A stretch of DNA of 64,000 nt from Saprospirales bacterium (GCA_016703765.1 JADJBL010000003.1:62001-126000), one strand, 5' to 3'; counted from the first letter of the stretch, positions 35,963-46,510 are shown. Notes: generated by a model from the letters alone, not told the origin. Numbers and translations: made by a program.

Positions 35963-37743
35963 ATGGATAATTCCAACCAGCTCAATTTTAGCCTCCTGAG
36001 CAGGGTCATGGCCCTCGCCAAACCCTATACCGGGCTGTTTCTCCTGGCTGGCCTGCTGGCCGTCGTACTGGCCCCCCTCGGTATCCTGAGGCCCTGGCTT
36101 ATCCAGGTCATGGTGGACGACCATATCTTCAATTACGACATCCCCGGCATGACGAAGATCGTGGCCTGGTTGTTTGCCGCGCTGTTCCTCGAATCCGGTC
36201 TTCGCTACTACTTCATCTACATCACCAGCCAGCTGGGGCAATCGGTGATCCGCGACCTTCGGGTGAGGGTGTTCAACCACATCACCAGCCTTCGACTGTC
36301 CTATTTCGACCAAACTCAATCGGTACCTCCACAACCCGGACGATCAACGATATAGAAACCATCAACACCGTATTTTCGGAAGGAGTGATCACCATCCTGG
36401 CCGATATGCTCTCCCTGATCGCCGTATTGGTGATCATGTTTTTTACCAGCTGGAAACTGACCCTGGTCTGCCTCATCACCCTGCCTTTCCTGATCGTGTC
36501 GAGTTATATTTTCAAGGAAAAAGTGAAGTTCGCTTTTCAAAAGGTGCGCACCCAGATCGCGCGCATGAATGCCTTTATGCAGGAGCGGATTTCCGGTATG
36601 CGGATCGTCCAGGTCTTCAATGCGGAAGAGCAGGAGATGGGCAAGTTCAAGCAGATCAATCGCGAATACACCTCCGCCAACCTCAACAGCATATTATACT
36701 ACGCCGTGTTTTTTGCGGTCGTGGAGATTATCTCCGCGGCATCCCTGGGCCTGATGGTCTGGTGGGGCGCCCGCGGGGTCATCGGCGGAGAAGTGTCTCT
36801 CGGCGCCCTGGTGGCGTTTCCCATTTACCTGGGCATGTTGTTCCGGCCCATCCGGATGCTGGCCGACAAGTTTAATACCATGCAGATGGGCCTCGTAGCT
36901 GCCGAACGGGTTTTCAAGTTGCTCGACCGGCAAGACAAGCTCGAAAATACGGGTTCTTTTTCCCCGGAAAGGGTAGAGGGCGAAGTGGCTTTCAATAACG
37001 TGTGGTTTGCTTATAACGAGCAGGACTATGTGCTTCGCGACATTTCTTTCCGCATTGAAAAAGGGGAAACAATCGCCCTGGTGGGCAGCACCGGCTCGGG
37101 CAAGACCACCATTATCAACCTGCTCAACCGTTTTTACGATATTCAAAAAGGCTCCATCGAGATCGATGGAAGGGACATCCGCGATTTTGAGATCAAAGCC
37201 CTGCGGAGGCGGATCGCCATCGTGTTGCAGGACGTATTCCTTTTCACCGGCTCGGTCATGGATAATATCACCCTGCGCGACGAGACCATTTCCCGCGAAA
37301 CCGTCATCGAGTCGGCGAAAATGATCGGGGCGCACGAATTTATCGAAAAGCTCCCCGGCGGATACGACTACGACGTGCAGGAAAGGGGCGCCACCCTTTC
37401 GATGGGGCAGCGGCAGCTCATTTCCTTTGTGCGGGCCCTCGTGTTCAATCCCGATATCCTCATCCTGGACGAGGCTACTTCTTCGGTCGACCCCGAAACC
37501 GAAAGTGTTATTCAATACGCCATCGAGCAGTTGATCACCCGTCGGACCTCTGTGATCATCGCCCACCGGCTCTCCACCATCCGGCACGCCAACCGGGTGC
37601 TGGTCATGCAGAAAGGGCAGCTGGTAGAGTACGGCACCCATGAGGAGTTGCTCCAGATTGAGGAGGGTCACTACCGCAAACTTTACGAAATGCAGTTCCT
37701 GCCGGCCTTTGTAGACAAGAGCGTACCGTTCGACCGGATTTGA
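35963..37743 (+). CDS. ABC-type exporter, fused membrane and ATPase domains (frameshift)
   Basis: About 593 residues after repair. Six membrane helices fill roughly residues 15-310; the ATPase follows with Walker A ALVGSTGSGKTTIINLL, the signature LSMGQRQLISFVRAL (Met replacing the usual Gly), Walker B ILILDEATSSVD and the H-loop IIAHRLSTI. It is an MsbA/multidrug-type half transporter. At about 36317 a base is missing: after YFDQT the frame changes, and restoring one C gives the typical FDQTPIGTSTTRTINDIE. The neighbours do not identify the substrate; lipid or drug export is usual for the type. Confidence 0.88.
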
Positions 37744-37813
37744 ACCCCTGCGGTCTAATTGTCTTCAACTCGAGGTCGTTTTTTCGTACTTTTCATCGGC
37801 AAAAAAATTTCCT

Positions 37814-38236
37814 ATGGAAAACCGAAAAGAATTCAAGATACAGGGCAATACCTGGGGTATGATCGCCCTGTTGGTGGTCGGACTGATCGCCGTTTTCATT
37901 ATTGCAAGAGGCATCTTCTGGCTCCTTTCCCTAGTTGCCCCCATCCTCCTGATCGCCGCGGCCATCATCGACCACCGGGTGATCGTCAACTACGCAAAAT
38001 GGCTGGTCGATCTCATCAAACGCAATATATTGGTGGGATTGGGTGCCATCCTTCTTTCCATCGTCGGCTATCCCGTGGTCTTCGCCCTCCTGCTGGGACG
38101 CGCCCTGATGAACAAAAAGCTCAAGGACATGGAGCAACAGGAACGCACCCGCCGGGATGGCGAACTGGTCGACTACGAAGAGTTGGAAACCAAAATTCCC
38201 CCCATCGAACTTCCAAGGGATGAAAAGGAAGGCTGA
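37814..38236 (+). CDS. Small membrane protein of unknown function
   Basis: 140 residues. Three hydrophobic segments, with the first two adjacent: WGMIALLVVGLIAVFIIARGIFWLLSL, LVAPILLIAAAIIDH and VGLGAILLSIVGYPVVFALLL. The C-terminal third is charged and soluble (KKLKDMEQQERTRRDGELVDYEELETKIPP). No family recognised. It is 16 bases upstream of a glycosyltransferase gene and may be part of its operon. TACTTTTC, a near match to the -7 box, lies about 30 bases upstream. Confidence 0.65.
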   Translation: MENRKEFKIQGNTWGMIALLVVGLIAVFIIARGIFWLLSLVAPILLIAAAIIDHRVIVNYAKWLVDLIKRNILVGLGAILLSIVGYPVVFALLLGRALMNKKLKDMEQQERTRRDGELVDYEELETKIPPIELPRDEKEG

Positions 38237-38252
38237 TCCCCGCCATTAATCT

Positions 38253-39380
38253 ATGGCCCTATGGTTTCTGCTTCCGCTTCTGCTGCTTGCCTCCCTCTAT
38301 GTCTGGCTGATCGAATCCTTTAGAAAGGCCTGGGAAACCTCGCCTGCCTGGGAGTCGGATCCCGAATTTTCTCCCGGGACTACCGTGAGCATCATCGTTC
38401 CCGTCCGGAACGAGGGGGCGCATTTGAAGCGATGCCTGGACTCCCTCCTGGAGCAAGATTATCCGGCTTCCTTAAGGGAGATCATCGTGGTAGACGACTA
38501 TTCCGAAGACGATTCCGCCGCAATCGCAGCTTCCTATGCCGGCCATGGGGTGCGCCTGGTCAGGCTGGAAGATATCCATCCCGGCGCCTCGGCGCTTTCC
38601 TCCAAAAAACGGGCACTGGCTGCCGGCATCGAAAGAGCCGGCGGAGAACTCCTCGCCACTTTCGACGGGGACAGCTGGGCCCCGCCCCGCTGGCTCTCCA
38701 GCATGGCTGGGTATTACGAACAATTCAAACCCGTCCTGATGGCCGGACCCGTCGAATTTTCCGGAAACGAAAGCTTTCTGCATCGTTTTCAGCGCCTCGA
38801 CCTCTATGCCATGAACGGGATGGCGGCGGCCGGCATCGCGCGGGGCTGGTTTCACCTAGGCAACGGGGCCAACCTTTTTTACACCAAAGAGGCCTTCCTC
38901 GGCATCGGCGGGTTTGCAGGCGTAGACCACCTGGCCTCGGGCGACGATGTGTTCCTCATGCAAAAAATGGCAAAAGCCTACCCGGGCCGCCTGGCCTGGG
39001 TCAAGAGCCCCGAGGCCCTGGTTCAAACCGTCCCGGCGTCCGGGTGGAAGACCTTGTGGCTTCAGCGGCTCCGCTGGGGAGGCAAAGCCTCTCAATACCG
39101 GGAATGGCAACTCAAGGCGATTGCCGTAATCGTCCTCTCCTTTTGCCTGGCAATCGTCCTGTCCCTGCTGATCTGTCCACTTGCATTTTTAATTGCCCTG
39201 GCTTTGAAGAGCGCAGCCGACTACCGCTTGCTGAAAAGCCTCGCCCGTTTTTTTCGAAGAGAATCTCTGCTTTCGGTTTTTTGGAAGGCGCAATTGTGTC
39301 ACGTTTTGTACATTGCGCTAAGCGGTACGGCCTCTGTTTTTGTGAAACGGTATAAGTGGAAAGGCCGTAAACTTAGATAA
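38253..39380 (+). CDS. Family 2 glycosyltransferase, membrane-bound
   Basis: 375 residues. One N-terminal helix (WFLLPLLLLASLYVWL), then a GT-A domain: VSIIVPVRNEGAHLKRCLDSLL for nucleotide binding, IIVVDDYSEDDS, the metal-binding DxD in ATFDGDSWAP, and a GDDVFLMQKM and QRLRWGGKA set typical of processive GT2 enzymes. The C-terminus has two helices (IAVIVLSFCLAIVLSLLICPLAFLIALAL). It probably transfers sugars to a lipid or polymer for the envelope. The sugar is not predictable. Confidence 0.9.
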   Translation: MALWFLLPLLLLASLYVWLIESFRKAWETSPAWESDPEFSPGTTVSIIVPVRNEGAHLKRCLDSLLEQDYPASLREIIVVDDYSEDDSAAIAASYAGHGVRLVRLEDIHPGASALSSKKRALAAGIERAGGELLATFDGDSWAPPRWLSSMAGYYEQFKPVLMAGPVEFSGNESFLHRFQRLDLYAMNGMAAAGIARGWFHLGNGANLFYTKEAFLGIGGFAGVDHLASGDDVFLMQKMAKAYPGRLAWVKSPEALVQTVPASGWKTLWLQRLRWGGKASQYREWQLKAIAVIVLSFCLAIVLSLLICPLAFLIALALKSAADYRLLKSLARFFRRESLLSVFWKAQLCHVLYIALSGTASVFVKRYKWKGRKLR

Positions 39381-39393
39381 GGGATGAGAGAAA

Positions 39394-41205
39394 ATGAAGG
39401 CATATAACCTCGAAACTGCGCGACAGCACCGGGACAAGATCACCGAGCTTTACCTCCACGGACTTGGTATTTCCGAATGGCCTTCCATCGTATTTGAGCT
39501 CCCCCAATTGCAGGTTCTTTGCCTGAGCGAAAACCGCCTGCCGGAGGCGCCCGAAACACTGAGCCGGCTAACCCGGCTTCGCGCCCTCGACCTGAGTGGA
39601 AACCTGATCCAAACCCTGCCGGCCTCGCTGCACGGGCTTTTGTCCCTGGAAGAAGTAAACCTGTCGGGCAACCGCCTTTCCCGATTTCCCCCCGTGCTTG
39701 GGAAAATGCCCGGCCTTCGGAAAATCGACCTGAGCTTTAACCAATTGCGCAGCCTGCCCCGCCACCTGGGCAATGCACCCGGATTGGTTTCGCTGCGCCT
39801 GAACCGAAACCGCATCAAAGAACTCCCCGCCGAATGGGGATCTATGGACCGCCTGCAAGAGCTCCAACTGGACCAAAACCTGCTGTCCTCGCTCCCCGAT
39901 TGGGTGGGCCATCTTCGAAACCTCCGCCTGCTCGGCCTTTCCCAAAACAAACTCAGAGAGCTTCCCTCCGATCTGTCGGGGCTGAAGATGCTGGGCCAGC
40001 TTCACCTCGAACGAAACAAACTGGGTTGCCTCCCGGATGCCCTGGGGAATTTGAGCGATCTGGCCGAGATCGATGTCCGCCGGAATGAACTGGAGAAACT
40101 CCCCGACTCAATTGGCCGGCTCCGCGGGCTTAGGCGCCTGCTTTTGGATGACAATCGACTAAAGGAATTGCCGGCTTCTTTGGAGAAATTGCAATCCCTT
40201 CGGCTGCTCAGTTGCCAGGGAAACCAGCTTGGCGAATGGCCTTCGTTTTTGGGGAAACTTCCCCGCCTCGAAATACTCGAATGGGGGCGCAACGGCCTGG
40301 AACGGATTCCCGATGAACCGGGAAAATGGCCGGCCCTCGAGCGTCTCGGGCTGCAGGGAAACTCCATGGTTTGCTTCCCCATCTCCCTGCTCGGCCTTCC
40401 CAAACTCGAAAAGGTTACCGGCTTGCCAAACTCGGCCAGAGCCATGCGATTTGTGCAGGCTTGCCGGCAGTCTGCCGTTCCGGCCCCCCAGCGCAGGGAA
40501 TTATTCGGCCTCTGGCAAGGAGATGTAGAGGCCCACAACCTTTCGAAAGAGGCCCTTCGGGAGGGGTTGCGCCTGGCCCTGCCCTCCCTTCGGAAGTCGA
40601 TCCTGTCTGTTCTGATCGGTCAATCGAGGGCGCAGATAGACCCCCTTCGATCGGCCATCGGAATCCTGGGAACTACGAGGCTGAGCAGGCCCGACTGGAA
40701 GGAAAAGCTCGAAAAGGCCGGATTGACATACCACGAAACGGGCGCAAAGGCCCCCTCTCACGCAGTGCTCGGCGGTGGCATCCTGGAGATTCCCGCCGCC
40801 TGGTGGAAAAAGGGGGTGGCTTTTATGGAAGAATCCGTCCTTTTTCAGGAGGTCCGCGACCGCGAGCAGGCCTATTTGCAGGCCATGGATGACCCCGGAC
40901 GGCTCGGCCGACTATTGCAGAGCGGGCAGGATGCTTCGCTGCGCTTGTCGGTTTCGCTATTAAAAAATGGGGGCGTCCCGCCGTCCCTGATGACCGACCT
41001 TTATTTGGCCTGGCGATCTGTTTCGGACCGCAAATTGAAAAAAGAACTCCGGGATCTGCTCTTGCTCCACACATCTTCCGGAGGCAGGCGGCTGTTGGAA
41101 AAAGTCCGGGTCATTTATTCCCCCGAACAAATCGAAGAAGCCTGCCGGGATTCCGAATTCGACCCTGCGCGGATTTGGGCGTGGTGGGAAAGCAATTCTC
41201 GTTAA
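39394..41205 (+). CDS. Leucine-rich repeat protein, cytoplasmic, with a possible BRCT-like segment
   Basis: 603 residues with no signal peptide. About 14 leucine-rich repeats of 23 residues (LPxxLgxLxxLxxLxLxxNxL) span roughly residues 15-340; examples are LRALDLSGNLIQTLPASLHG and LRLLGLSQNKLRELPSDLSG. A helical C-terminal region follows. Inside it, about residues 416-462, AIGILGTTRLSRPDWKEKLE and KAGLTYHETGAKAPSHAVLG look like a short BRCT-type segment, as in NAD-dependent DNA ligase (a G.L glycine, then a K(x)PSH). This resemblance is my reading by eye. No partner is evident. It starts 13 bases after the glycosyltransferase, probably in the same transcript. Confidence 0.8.
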   Translation: MKAYNLETARQHRDKITELYLHGLGISEWPSIVFELPQLQVLCLSENRLPEAPETLSRLTRLRALDLSGNLIQTLPASLHGLLSLEEVNLSGNRLSRFPPVLGKMPGLRKIDLSFNQLRSLPRHLGNAPGLVSLRLNRNRIKELPAEWGSMDRLQELQLDQNLLSSLPDWVGHLRNLRLLGLSQNKLRELPSDLSGLKMLGQLHLERNKLGCLPDALGNLSDLAEIDVRRNELEKLPDSIGRLRGLRRLLLDDNRLKELPASLEKLQSLRLLSCQGNQLGEWPSFLGKLPRLEILEWGRNGLERIPDEPGKWPALERLGLQGNSMVCFPISLLGLPKLEKVTGLPNSARAMRFVQACRQSAVPAPQRRELFGLWQGDVEAHNLSKEALREGLRLALPSLRKSILSVLIGQSRAQIDPLRSAIGILGTTRLSRPDWKEKLEKAGLTYHETGAKAPSHAVLGGGILEIPAAWWKKGVAFMEESVLFQEVRDREQAYLQAMDDPGRLGRLLQSGQDASLRLSVSLLKNGGVPPSLMTDLYLAWRSVSDRKLKKELRDLLLLHTSSGGRRLLEKVRVIYSPEQIEEACRDSEFDPARIWAWWESNSR

Positions 41206-41223
41206 TTTTCTAAAAAGAACCCG

Positions 41224-43279
41224 ATGAACCGTTTGCAATTCGAGACCAGTCCTTACCTCCTTCAGCATGCCCACAACCCCGTCGAATGGCATGCCTGGAA
41301 GCCGGAGGCTTTGTGAAAAGGCGCGCCGGGAAGACAAGCCCATTCTGGTCAGTATCGGTTATTCCACCTGCCATTGGTGCCATGTCATGGAAAGGGAGTC
41401 GTTTGAAGATGAGCAAACGGCGGCAATCATGAACGAGCATTTTGTCAACATCAAAGTGGACCGGGAAGAGCGGCCGGATGTAGACCATATATATATGGAG
41501 GCATGTCAGATCATTTCCGGCTCGGGAGGCTGGCCCCTGAACTGTTTTTTGTTGCCCGACGGCAGGCCATTTTATGCCGGAACCTACTACCCTCCCCAGC
41601 CGGCTCATAACCGTCCTTCCTGGATCCAATTGCTGCACCATATTTCGGGCCTGTACCGGGAGAAGCGATCTACGGTCGAGGACCAGGCTAAACAGTTGAC
41701 GGAGATCATAAAGAATTCGGATGAGAGTTTGGTCCGGCGCTCCTGGAGTGGGGTGGAAACCAGTTCGGCGCTAAACCCGGTTTCTTTGCAAAACGCTTAT
41801 CAACGCCTGAAGGAGAGTTTCGACGAGACGGACGGCGGCTTTGGCGGCGCCCCCAAATTCCCGGGCGCGATGAACCTCCAGTTTCTGCTGCGCTATGAGC
41901 AGTACTTCGATGCTCCCGAAGCCCTGGACCACGTCGTTTTTTCCCTGGAGAATATGATTGGAGGCGGGATCTACGACCAATTGGGCGGTGGATTCGCCCG
42001 CTACGCCACCGACAAAGCCTGGCTCGTGCCCCATTTCGAAAAAATGCTCTACGACAATGCCCTGCTCGTTCGGGCCATGTCGGAGGCCTATCAAAGGACC
42101 GGACTGGATCTTTTTCGCGAAACTATCGAGGAGACCCTGCAATGGGTGGACCGGGAGATGACGCACCCGGAAGGGGGCTTTTTCTCGGCACTGGATGCGG
42201 ATTCGGAAGGGGTGGAGGGAAAATTTTACCTCTGGGACAAGGCGGAGATCGACGCCCTGCTCGGGGAGAGCGCCGTTCATTTTCATGCCCTGTACGGAGT
42301 GTCGGAAGCGGGAAACTGGGAACACCGGAATATCCTCTGGCGGCCGATCGATGAAGACGAATATGCACGCCTTCAGGGCTGGGACCTAGAAAAGCTTCCG
42401 GCCCTTCGCCGGGAATGGAAGGAGCTGCTTATGACCGAAAGGGCAAAACGGGTGCGGCCCGGACTGGACGACAAGATCCTGCTGGGATGGAATGCGATGA
42501 TGGCTTCCGCTTATGCCGGCGCATACGCCGCGCTGGGGACGGAGGCCTACAGGGAAACCGCGGAGCGGAATATTCGCTTCCTGCTCGGGGCCATGAAAAG
42601 AGAAGACGGACAGGGGCTATACCACACCTGGAAAGACGGCCGGGCTCAGTACGACGCTTTTCTGGACGACTATGCCCTGCTTGTCGAGGCCTTGCTGGAC
42701 GTATATTCCATCACATTTAATACGGAGTATCTGGAGCTGGCCCGGAAATGGACGGAATATACTTTGGCGCATTTTCTGGACAATGAATCAAAAATGTTCT
42801 ATTTTACGGGTGCATCCCAACAAGATATACCCCTGCGCAGGAAAGATTTGTACGACCTGGCCATGCCTTCGGGCAATTCTACTATGGCCTGTAATCTTTT
42901 GCGGCTCCGCCTCTGGCTGGACGAGCCGAAGTACGGAGAGCTGGCTGTGGCCATGCTCCAAAGGGTGAAGGAGCTATTGGAGCGACACCCAGGTTCCTTT
43001 GGGATGTGGATGACGGCCATGATGCTGGCCGTGTTTCCGCCAAAGGAAATTGCCGTGGTAGGGAAGGAGTGGGAGAAATGGTCGCGGTCGATCCTGGGGA
43101 GGTACCTGCCCCACAAGGTAATGATGGCCTCCGAGCGGGGGGACGAAAGGTACCCTTTGCTGGCTGGAAAGGAGGGAGGAGACAAGACGTATATATATGT
43201 ATGCGAATCTTATGCCTGCCAAATGCCGGTGGACACTTTGGAAGCGTTTGCACAATTAGTGGAAGGGAAAAAGAGTTAA
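41224..43279 (+). CDS. DUF255/YyaL-type thioredoxin-fold protein (frameshift near start)
   Basis: About 684 residues after repair. The ATG at 41224 opens the family N-terminus ([21 protein letters not shown]). A one-base excess near 41314 then puts the rest in another frame; dropping it joins [37 protein letters not shown]. The CHWCH is the thioredoxin-like active site of the DUF255 domain (first 165 residues). The long C-terminus is an alpha/alpha-barrel-like region ([32 protein letters not shown]). The family (YyaL, human SPATA20) has no settled function; redox or N-acylglucosamine-epimerase-like roles are guesses. It precedes the T9SS locus by 36 bases. Confidence 0.9.
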
Positions 43280-43315
43280 ATGCATGGCTTGGATCATATT
43301 TCGCTCGAAAAACAT

Positions 43316-44278
43316 ATGAAAAAAATCTACTTTCTTCTCTTGGGAATGGTTACGGCCTTTTATGCCGATGGGCAGCAATGGCCGCAATATTCCCTATATT
43401 CCTGGAATCAATTTGCTTTTAACCCGGCCTATGCCGGTATGGACGGTTCTTTGAGCTTTACCGGCGTTTTTCGCAAACAATGGGTCGGGCTGGATGGGAG
43501 TCCCTCTTCCCAGCACGCCAACCTGCATTTGCCGGTTGAATTATTGAACAGCGGTTTCGGACTATACCTCAGCAACGACCGCATCGGCGCGGAGCAGGCG
43601 GTGGGGGTGGGTATGGCCTACAGTTACCGGCTTCCTTTGGGAAGCGAAACCGTTCTGGCGGCGGGCATCAACGGCCAATGGATGCAATACACTCTGAACG
43701 GGGGCAGGTTGCGGACTCCGCAGGGAAGCTATGAGGGCGGGGGGATTGACCACAACGACGGCTTGTTGCCCGAAGGCAGATTCGGCGCTTCGACCACGGA
43801 ATTGGGCGCCGGATTGTATCTGGAAAACACCCGTTTCCAGTTCGGGGTTTCGATGCAAAACGCGCTGGAGCCCTCCTTTTCGCAGAACGATGTGTTGTAC
43901 ACCCTCGATCGCACGTATATCGGATTTGCGGGTACCAGGGTGGATATTGGAAGGCATTGGCAATGGTTGCCCTCCGTGCTGGCAAAATCGAACGGAACCC
44001 AATGGCAGGTGGACTGGACAAATTTATTGGGCTACGACGGCAATTTTTTTGGTGGCTTGACGTTCAGGGGATATGACCGGCTAAGTGTGGATGCCTTTGC
44101 CGCATTGGCCGGGGTTCGGCTTAACGACAAATTTTTTCTGGGTTACGCTTATGATTTTTCGATTTCTTCCCTTCGCAGGGTCAACGAGGGCTCGCATGAG
44201 GTGATTCTGAAATACAACCTGCGCAAGGCAATCGGTAAGCAGCGAATACCCCCGGTAATCTACTCCCCGCGGTTTTAG
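43316..44278 (+). CDS. porP: PorP/SprF-family type IX secretion membrane protein
   Basis: 320 residues from the ATG at 43316, chosen because it gives a signal peptide (MKKIYFLLLGMVTAFYADGQ). The mature start QWPQYSLYSWNQFAFNPAYAG is the PorP/SprF signature. The rest is an outer-membrane beta-barrel (DGSLSFTGVFRKQWVGLDGSPSSQ; SLRRVNEGSHEVILKYNLRK at the end). PorP-type proteins sit in the outer membrane with PorK and PorN and help secretion or anchoring of cargo. Its place before gldKLMN is the classical porPKLMN order. Confidence 0.9.
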   Translation: MKKIYFLLLGMVTAFYADGQQWPQYSLYSWNQFAFNPAYAGMDGSLSFTGVFRKQWVGLDGSPSSQHANLHLPVELLNSGFGLYLSNDRIGAEQAVGVGMAYSYRLPLGSETVLAAGINGQWMQYTLNGGRLRTPQGSYEGGGIDHNDGLLPEGRFGASTTELGAGLYLENTRFQFGVSMQNALEPSFSQNDVLYTLDRTYIGFAGTRVDIGRHWQWLPSVLAKSNGTQWQVDWTNLLGYDGNFFGGLTFRGYDRLSVDAFAALAGVRLNDKFFLGYAYDFSISSLRRVNEGSHEVILKYNLRKAIGKQRIPPVIYSPRF

Positions 44279-44360
44279 TAAGGACTGTTAAACCCTGCAA
44301 GGAAATACTGTGCGACTACACTATTTAACAATCGCGTTGCGTTGATATCAATGCTTTATT

Positions 44361-44368
44361 TATCTTTG
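44361..44368 (+). promoter_or_regulatory. Candidate -7 box (TATCTTTG) upstream of gldK
   Basis: TATCTTTG matches TAnnTTTG. No clear TTTG lies about 19 bases upstream. It would leave a leader of about 95 bases. The porP-gldK spacer is 190 bases, long for a plain operon, so a promoter here is sensible. Confidence 0.45.
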
Positions 44369-44468
44369 CAGCTTGTTCGACAATTTTCAAAAATTTAGTT
44401 TTGCAGATCTTTGCAAAGACTCTATATTTACGGACGTTTTTAAAATGAAGGAAAACTCGGGTGTCACA

Positions 44469-45719
44469 ATGAAAAAATTACTAAAAACTTCACTTGCGTT
44501 GCTGGTGTTGGTAACGCTGGCTACTTCGTGCGGAACGCGTCAAAACGGCCAATTATTTGGAGTTATGGACCGTCCCAACTGGAAAGGGATCAATCCCTAT
44601 GGCATGGTGTATGTTCCCTCCGGGACCCTGCACATCGGAAACAGTGACCAGGACATTACCAACACGTTCGTCCAGCGGCCCAAATCCATCTCGATTTCGG
44701 GCTTTTACATGGATGATACCGAGATTACGAACAACGAATATCGCCAGTTCGTATTCTGGGTAAAAGACTCCCTTGCCCACGATCTGTTGGATCACTATTA
44801 CGAGGACGAGGCCTCGGGCGACCAGTATGTCGACTGGGATCAGGAGATCGACTGGGAAGACGAGACGCTGGAAGACCTGTTCTTCCAAGGCAAGGATCGC
44901 TTCGCCGGCAGGAAGGAATTGAACACCACCCGCACGGTGTATGAGTACGAATGGTACGACTGGAAAGCTGCTGCTTCCGACCGTGGCCGCTCCCCGAGAT
45001 CTTCTTTCATTCGCCGCAAGAAGACCAATGTATATCCCGATACGATGGTTTGGGTCCGGGATTTCTCCTACTCGTATAACGAGCCCATGACCCGTAACTA
45101 TTTCTGGCACCCCGCTTTCGACGACTATCCGGTCGTTGGGGTGAACTGGCACATGGCCAATGCCTTCTGCTACTGGCGGACCCAATTGTGGAATGCTTAC
45201 GAGGCCGATGCCGATGAAGGCGTTTACTCGGAAGATTACCGCCTGCCCTACGAGCACGAGTGGGAATATGCTGCCCGCGGCGGTCACGATATCGCGCCGT
45301 TCCCCTGGGGTGGTTATTACCTGCGCAATACCAAGGGTTGCCTCCTGGCCAACTTCAAGCCCGGCCGCGGCAACTATCCCGAAGACGGCGGCTTGTACAC
45401 CGTCAAAGCCGATGCTTATTTCCCCAACGACTACGGTCTTTTCAATATGTCGGGTAACGTTTCGGAATGGACCTCCTCGGCCTACTACGAAAACGCCTAC
45501 TCGTTCATCCACGACCTGAACCCGGATATTCGCTACGACGCCAAGGAATCCGATCCGGATGCCTACAAGCGCAAAGTGATCCGCGGTGGTTCCTGGAAAG
45601 ACGTAGGATTCTTCCTCCAGAACGGAACCCGCCACTGGGATTTTGAAGACACGACAAAATCCTATATCGGATTCCGCTGCGCCCTGACTTTCCTCGGTCG
45701 TTCGATCAACGACTTCTAA
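44469..45719 (+). CDS. gldK: T9SS/gliding lipoprotein GldK (PorK)
   Basis: 416 residues from the ATG at 44469, which begins the lipoprotein signal MKKLLKTSLALLVLVTLATSC; longer in-frame readings lack a signal. The body is a formylglycine-generating-enzyme-like (FGE-sulfatase) domain: GMVYVPSGTLHIGNSDQD, ISISGFYMDDTEITNNEYRQF, YPVVGVNWHMANAFCYWR, DYRLPYEHEWEYAARGG and NMSGNVSEWTSSAYY. GldK pairs with GldN in a ring-shaped periplasmic complex on the outer membrane. It does not have the catalytic role of true FGE. A 15-bp hairpin follows before gldL. Confidence 0.95.
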   Translation: MKKLLKTSLALLVLVTLATSCGTRQNGQLFGVMDRPNWKGINPYGMVYVPSGTLHIGNSDQDITNTFVQRPKSISISGFYMDDTEITNNEYRQFVFWVKDSLAHDLLDHYYEDEASGDQYVDWDQEIDWEDETLEDLFFQGKDRFAGRKELNTTRTVYEYEWYDWKAAASDRGRSPRSSFIRRKKTNVYPDTMVWVRDFSYSYNEPMTRNYFWHPAFDDYPVVGVNWHMANAFCYWRTQLWNAYEADADEGVYSEDYRLPYEHEWEYAARGGHDIAPFPWGGYYLRNTKGCLLANFKPGRGNYPEDGGLYTVKADAYFPNDYGLFNMSGNVSEWTSSAYYENAYSFIHDLNPDIRYDAKESDPDAYKRKVIRGGSWKDVGFFLQNGTRHWDFEDTTKSYIGFRCALTFLGRSINDF

Positions 45720-45737
45720 TCAGAAAAAGGTCGGATT

Positions 45738-45772
45738 GAGATGGATACTGTTGAATAAACAGTATCCATCTC
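45738..45772 (+). terminator. Perfect 15-bp hairpin between gldK and gldL
   Basis: Arms GAGATGGATACTGTT (45738-45752) and AACAGTATCCATCTC (45758-45772) pair fully around GAATA, followed by TCTTT. It may end part of the transcription after gldK or protect the 3' end. A TACTTTTC near-match to the -7 box at 45825-45832 could restart transcription for gldL. The spacer 45720-45919 holds no ORF. Confidence 0.65.
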
Positions 45773-45919
45773 TCTTTAAACCAGGAGCTTAAGTGGCTTC
45801 TATGTTTTTTTTAGGAAAAAGTGTTACTTTTCGCCCGCCCTGCATTAATGGGTAGGGATTAATTGATAACCCTTCATTTACTAACACAATTATTAGCTAA
45901 CCTTTTTAAATCGAAAGAG

Positions 45920-46510
45920 ATGAGTTTCGTCAAAACCAAAGGGTTCAAGTACATTAAAAATTTGATCATCGGGGTAGGCGCCTCTGTGGTACTTTTAGGC
46001 GCTCTGTTCAAACTGGAAAGTTGGGAAGGAGCGAGCACGATGCTTATTATCGGTCTTTTTGTGGAAGCCTTTATCTTCCTGTTCCTCGGCTTGATCGGCC
46101 CTGAAAAAGACTATTACTGGGAAAAACTCTATCCGGGACTGGATGACTATCACTCCCATATCGCCCCCCTGACGGCAGGCGAAGTAGATAACACGGTTAC
46201 CCCGCAGCTGAACGGCGAAGTGGTGGAAAAGCAACTGGGAGGCATGCTCACCGAGCTGCAAACCATGTCCAAGAACCTCTCTGCACTGCGCGCCCTTCAA
46301 GATGTAGATTTCACGGGTACCAGCGATCAGATCAAGTCGATGAATAACTTCTATCGCAAGCTCAACGAAGCCATGGCTGACCTGGGAGACTCCCTGGAAG
46401 ACACCAAACAGTACAAAGACCAACTTTCCGTGCTGAATAAAAACCTCGGATCTCTGAACACCGTTTACGGCACTGTACTCTCTGCTTACTCCAACCTGGG
46501 TGGCAAGTAA
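45920..46510 (+). CDS. gldL: T9SS motor protein GldL (PorL)
   Basis: 196 residues from the ATG at 45920, preceded by GAAAGAG; an earlier in-frame ATG at 45863 gives a poor N-terminus. Two adjacent membrane helices (LIIGVGASVVLLGALF and MLIIGLFVEAFIFLFLGLI) place a Glu at residue 49 in the second helix. Glu49 is the proton-path residue studied in Flavobacterium johnsoniae GldL. The C-terminal cytoplasmic region is helical (LSALRALQDVDFTGTSDQIKSMNNF). With GldM it forms the proton-driven rotary motor that powers secretion and gliding. Confidence 0.95.
   Translation: MSFVKTKGFKYIKNLIIGVGASVVLLGALFKLESWEGASTMLIIGLFVEAFIFLFLGLIGPEKDYYWEKLYPGLDDYHSHIAPLTAGEVDNTVTPQLNGEVVEKQLGGMLTELQTMSKNLSALRALQDVDFTGTSDQIKSMNNFYRKLNEAMADLGDSLEDTKQYKDQLSVLNKNLGSLNTVYGTVLSAYSNLGGK

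Noticed and set aside
39394..41205. LRR protein as a secreted effector
   Set aside because: No signal peptide, membrane segment or T9SS sorting domain is visible.
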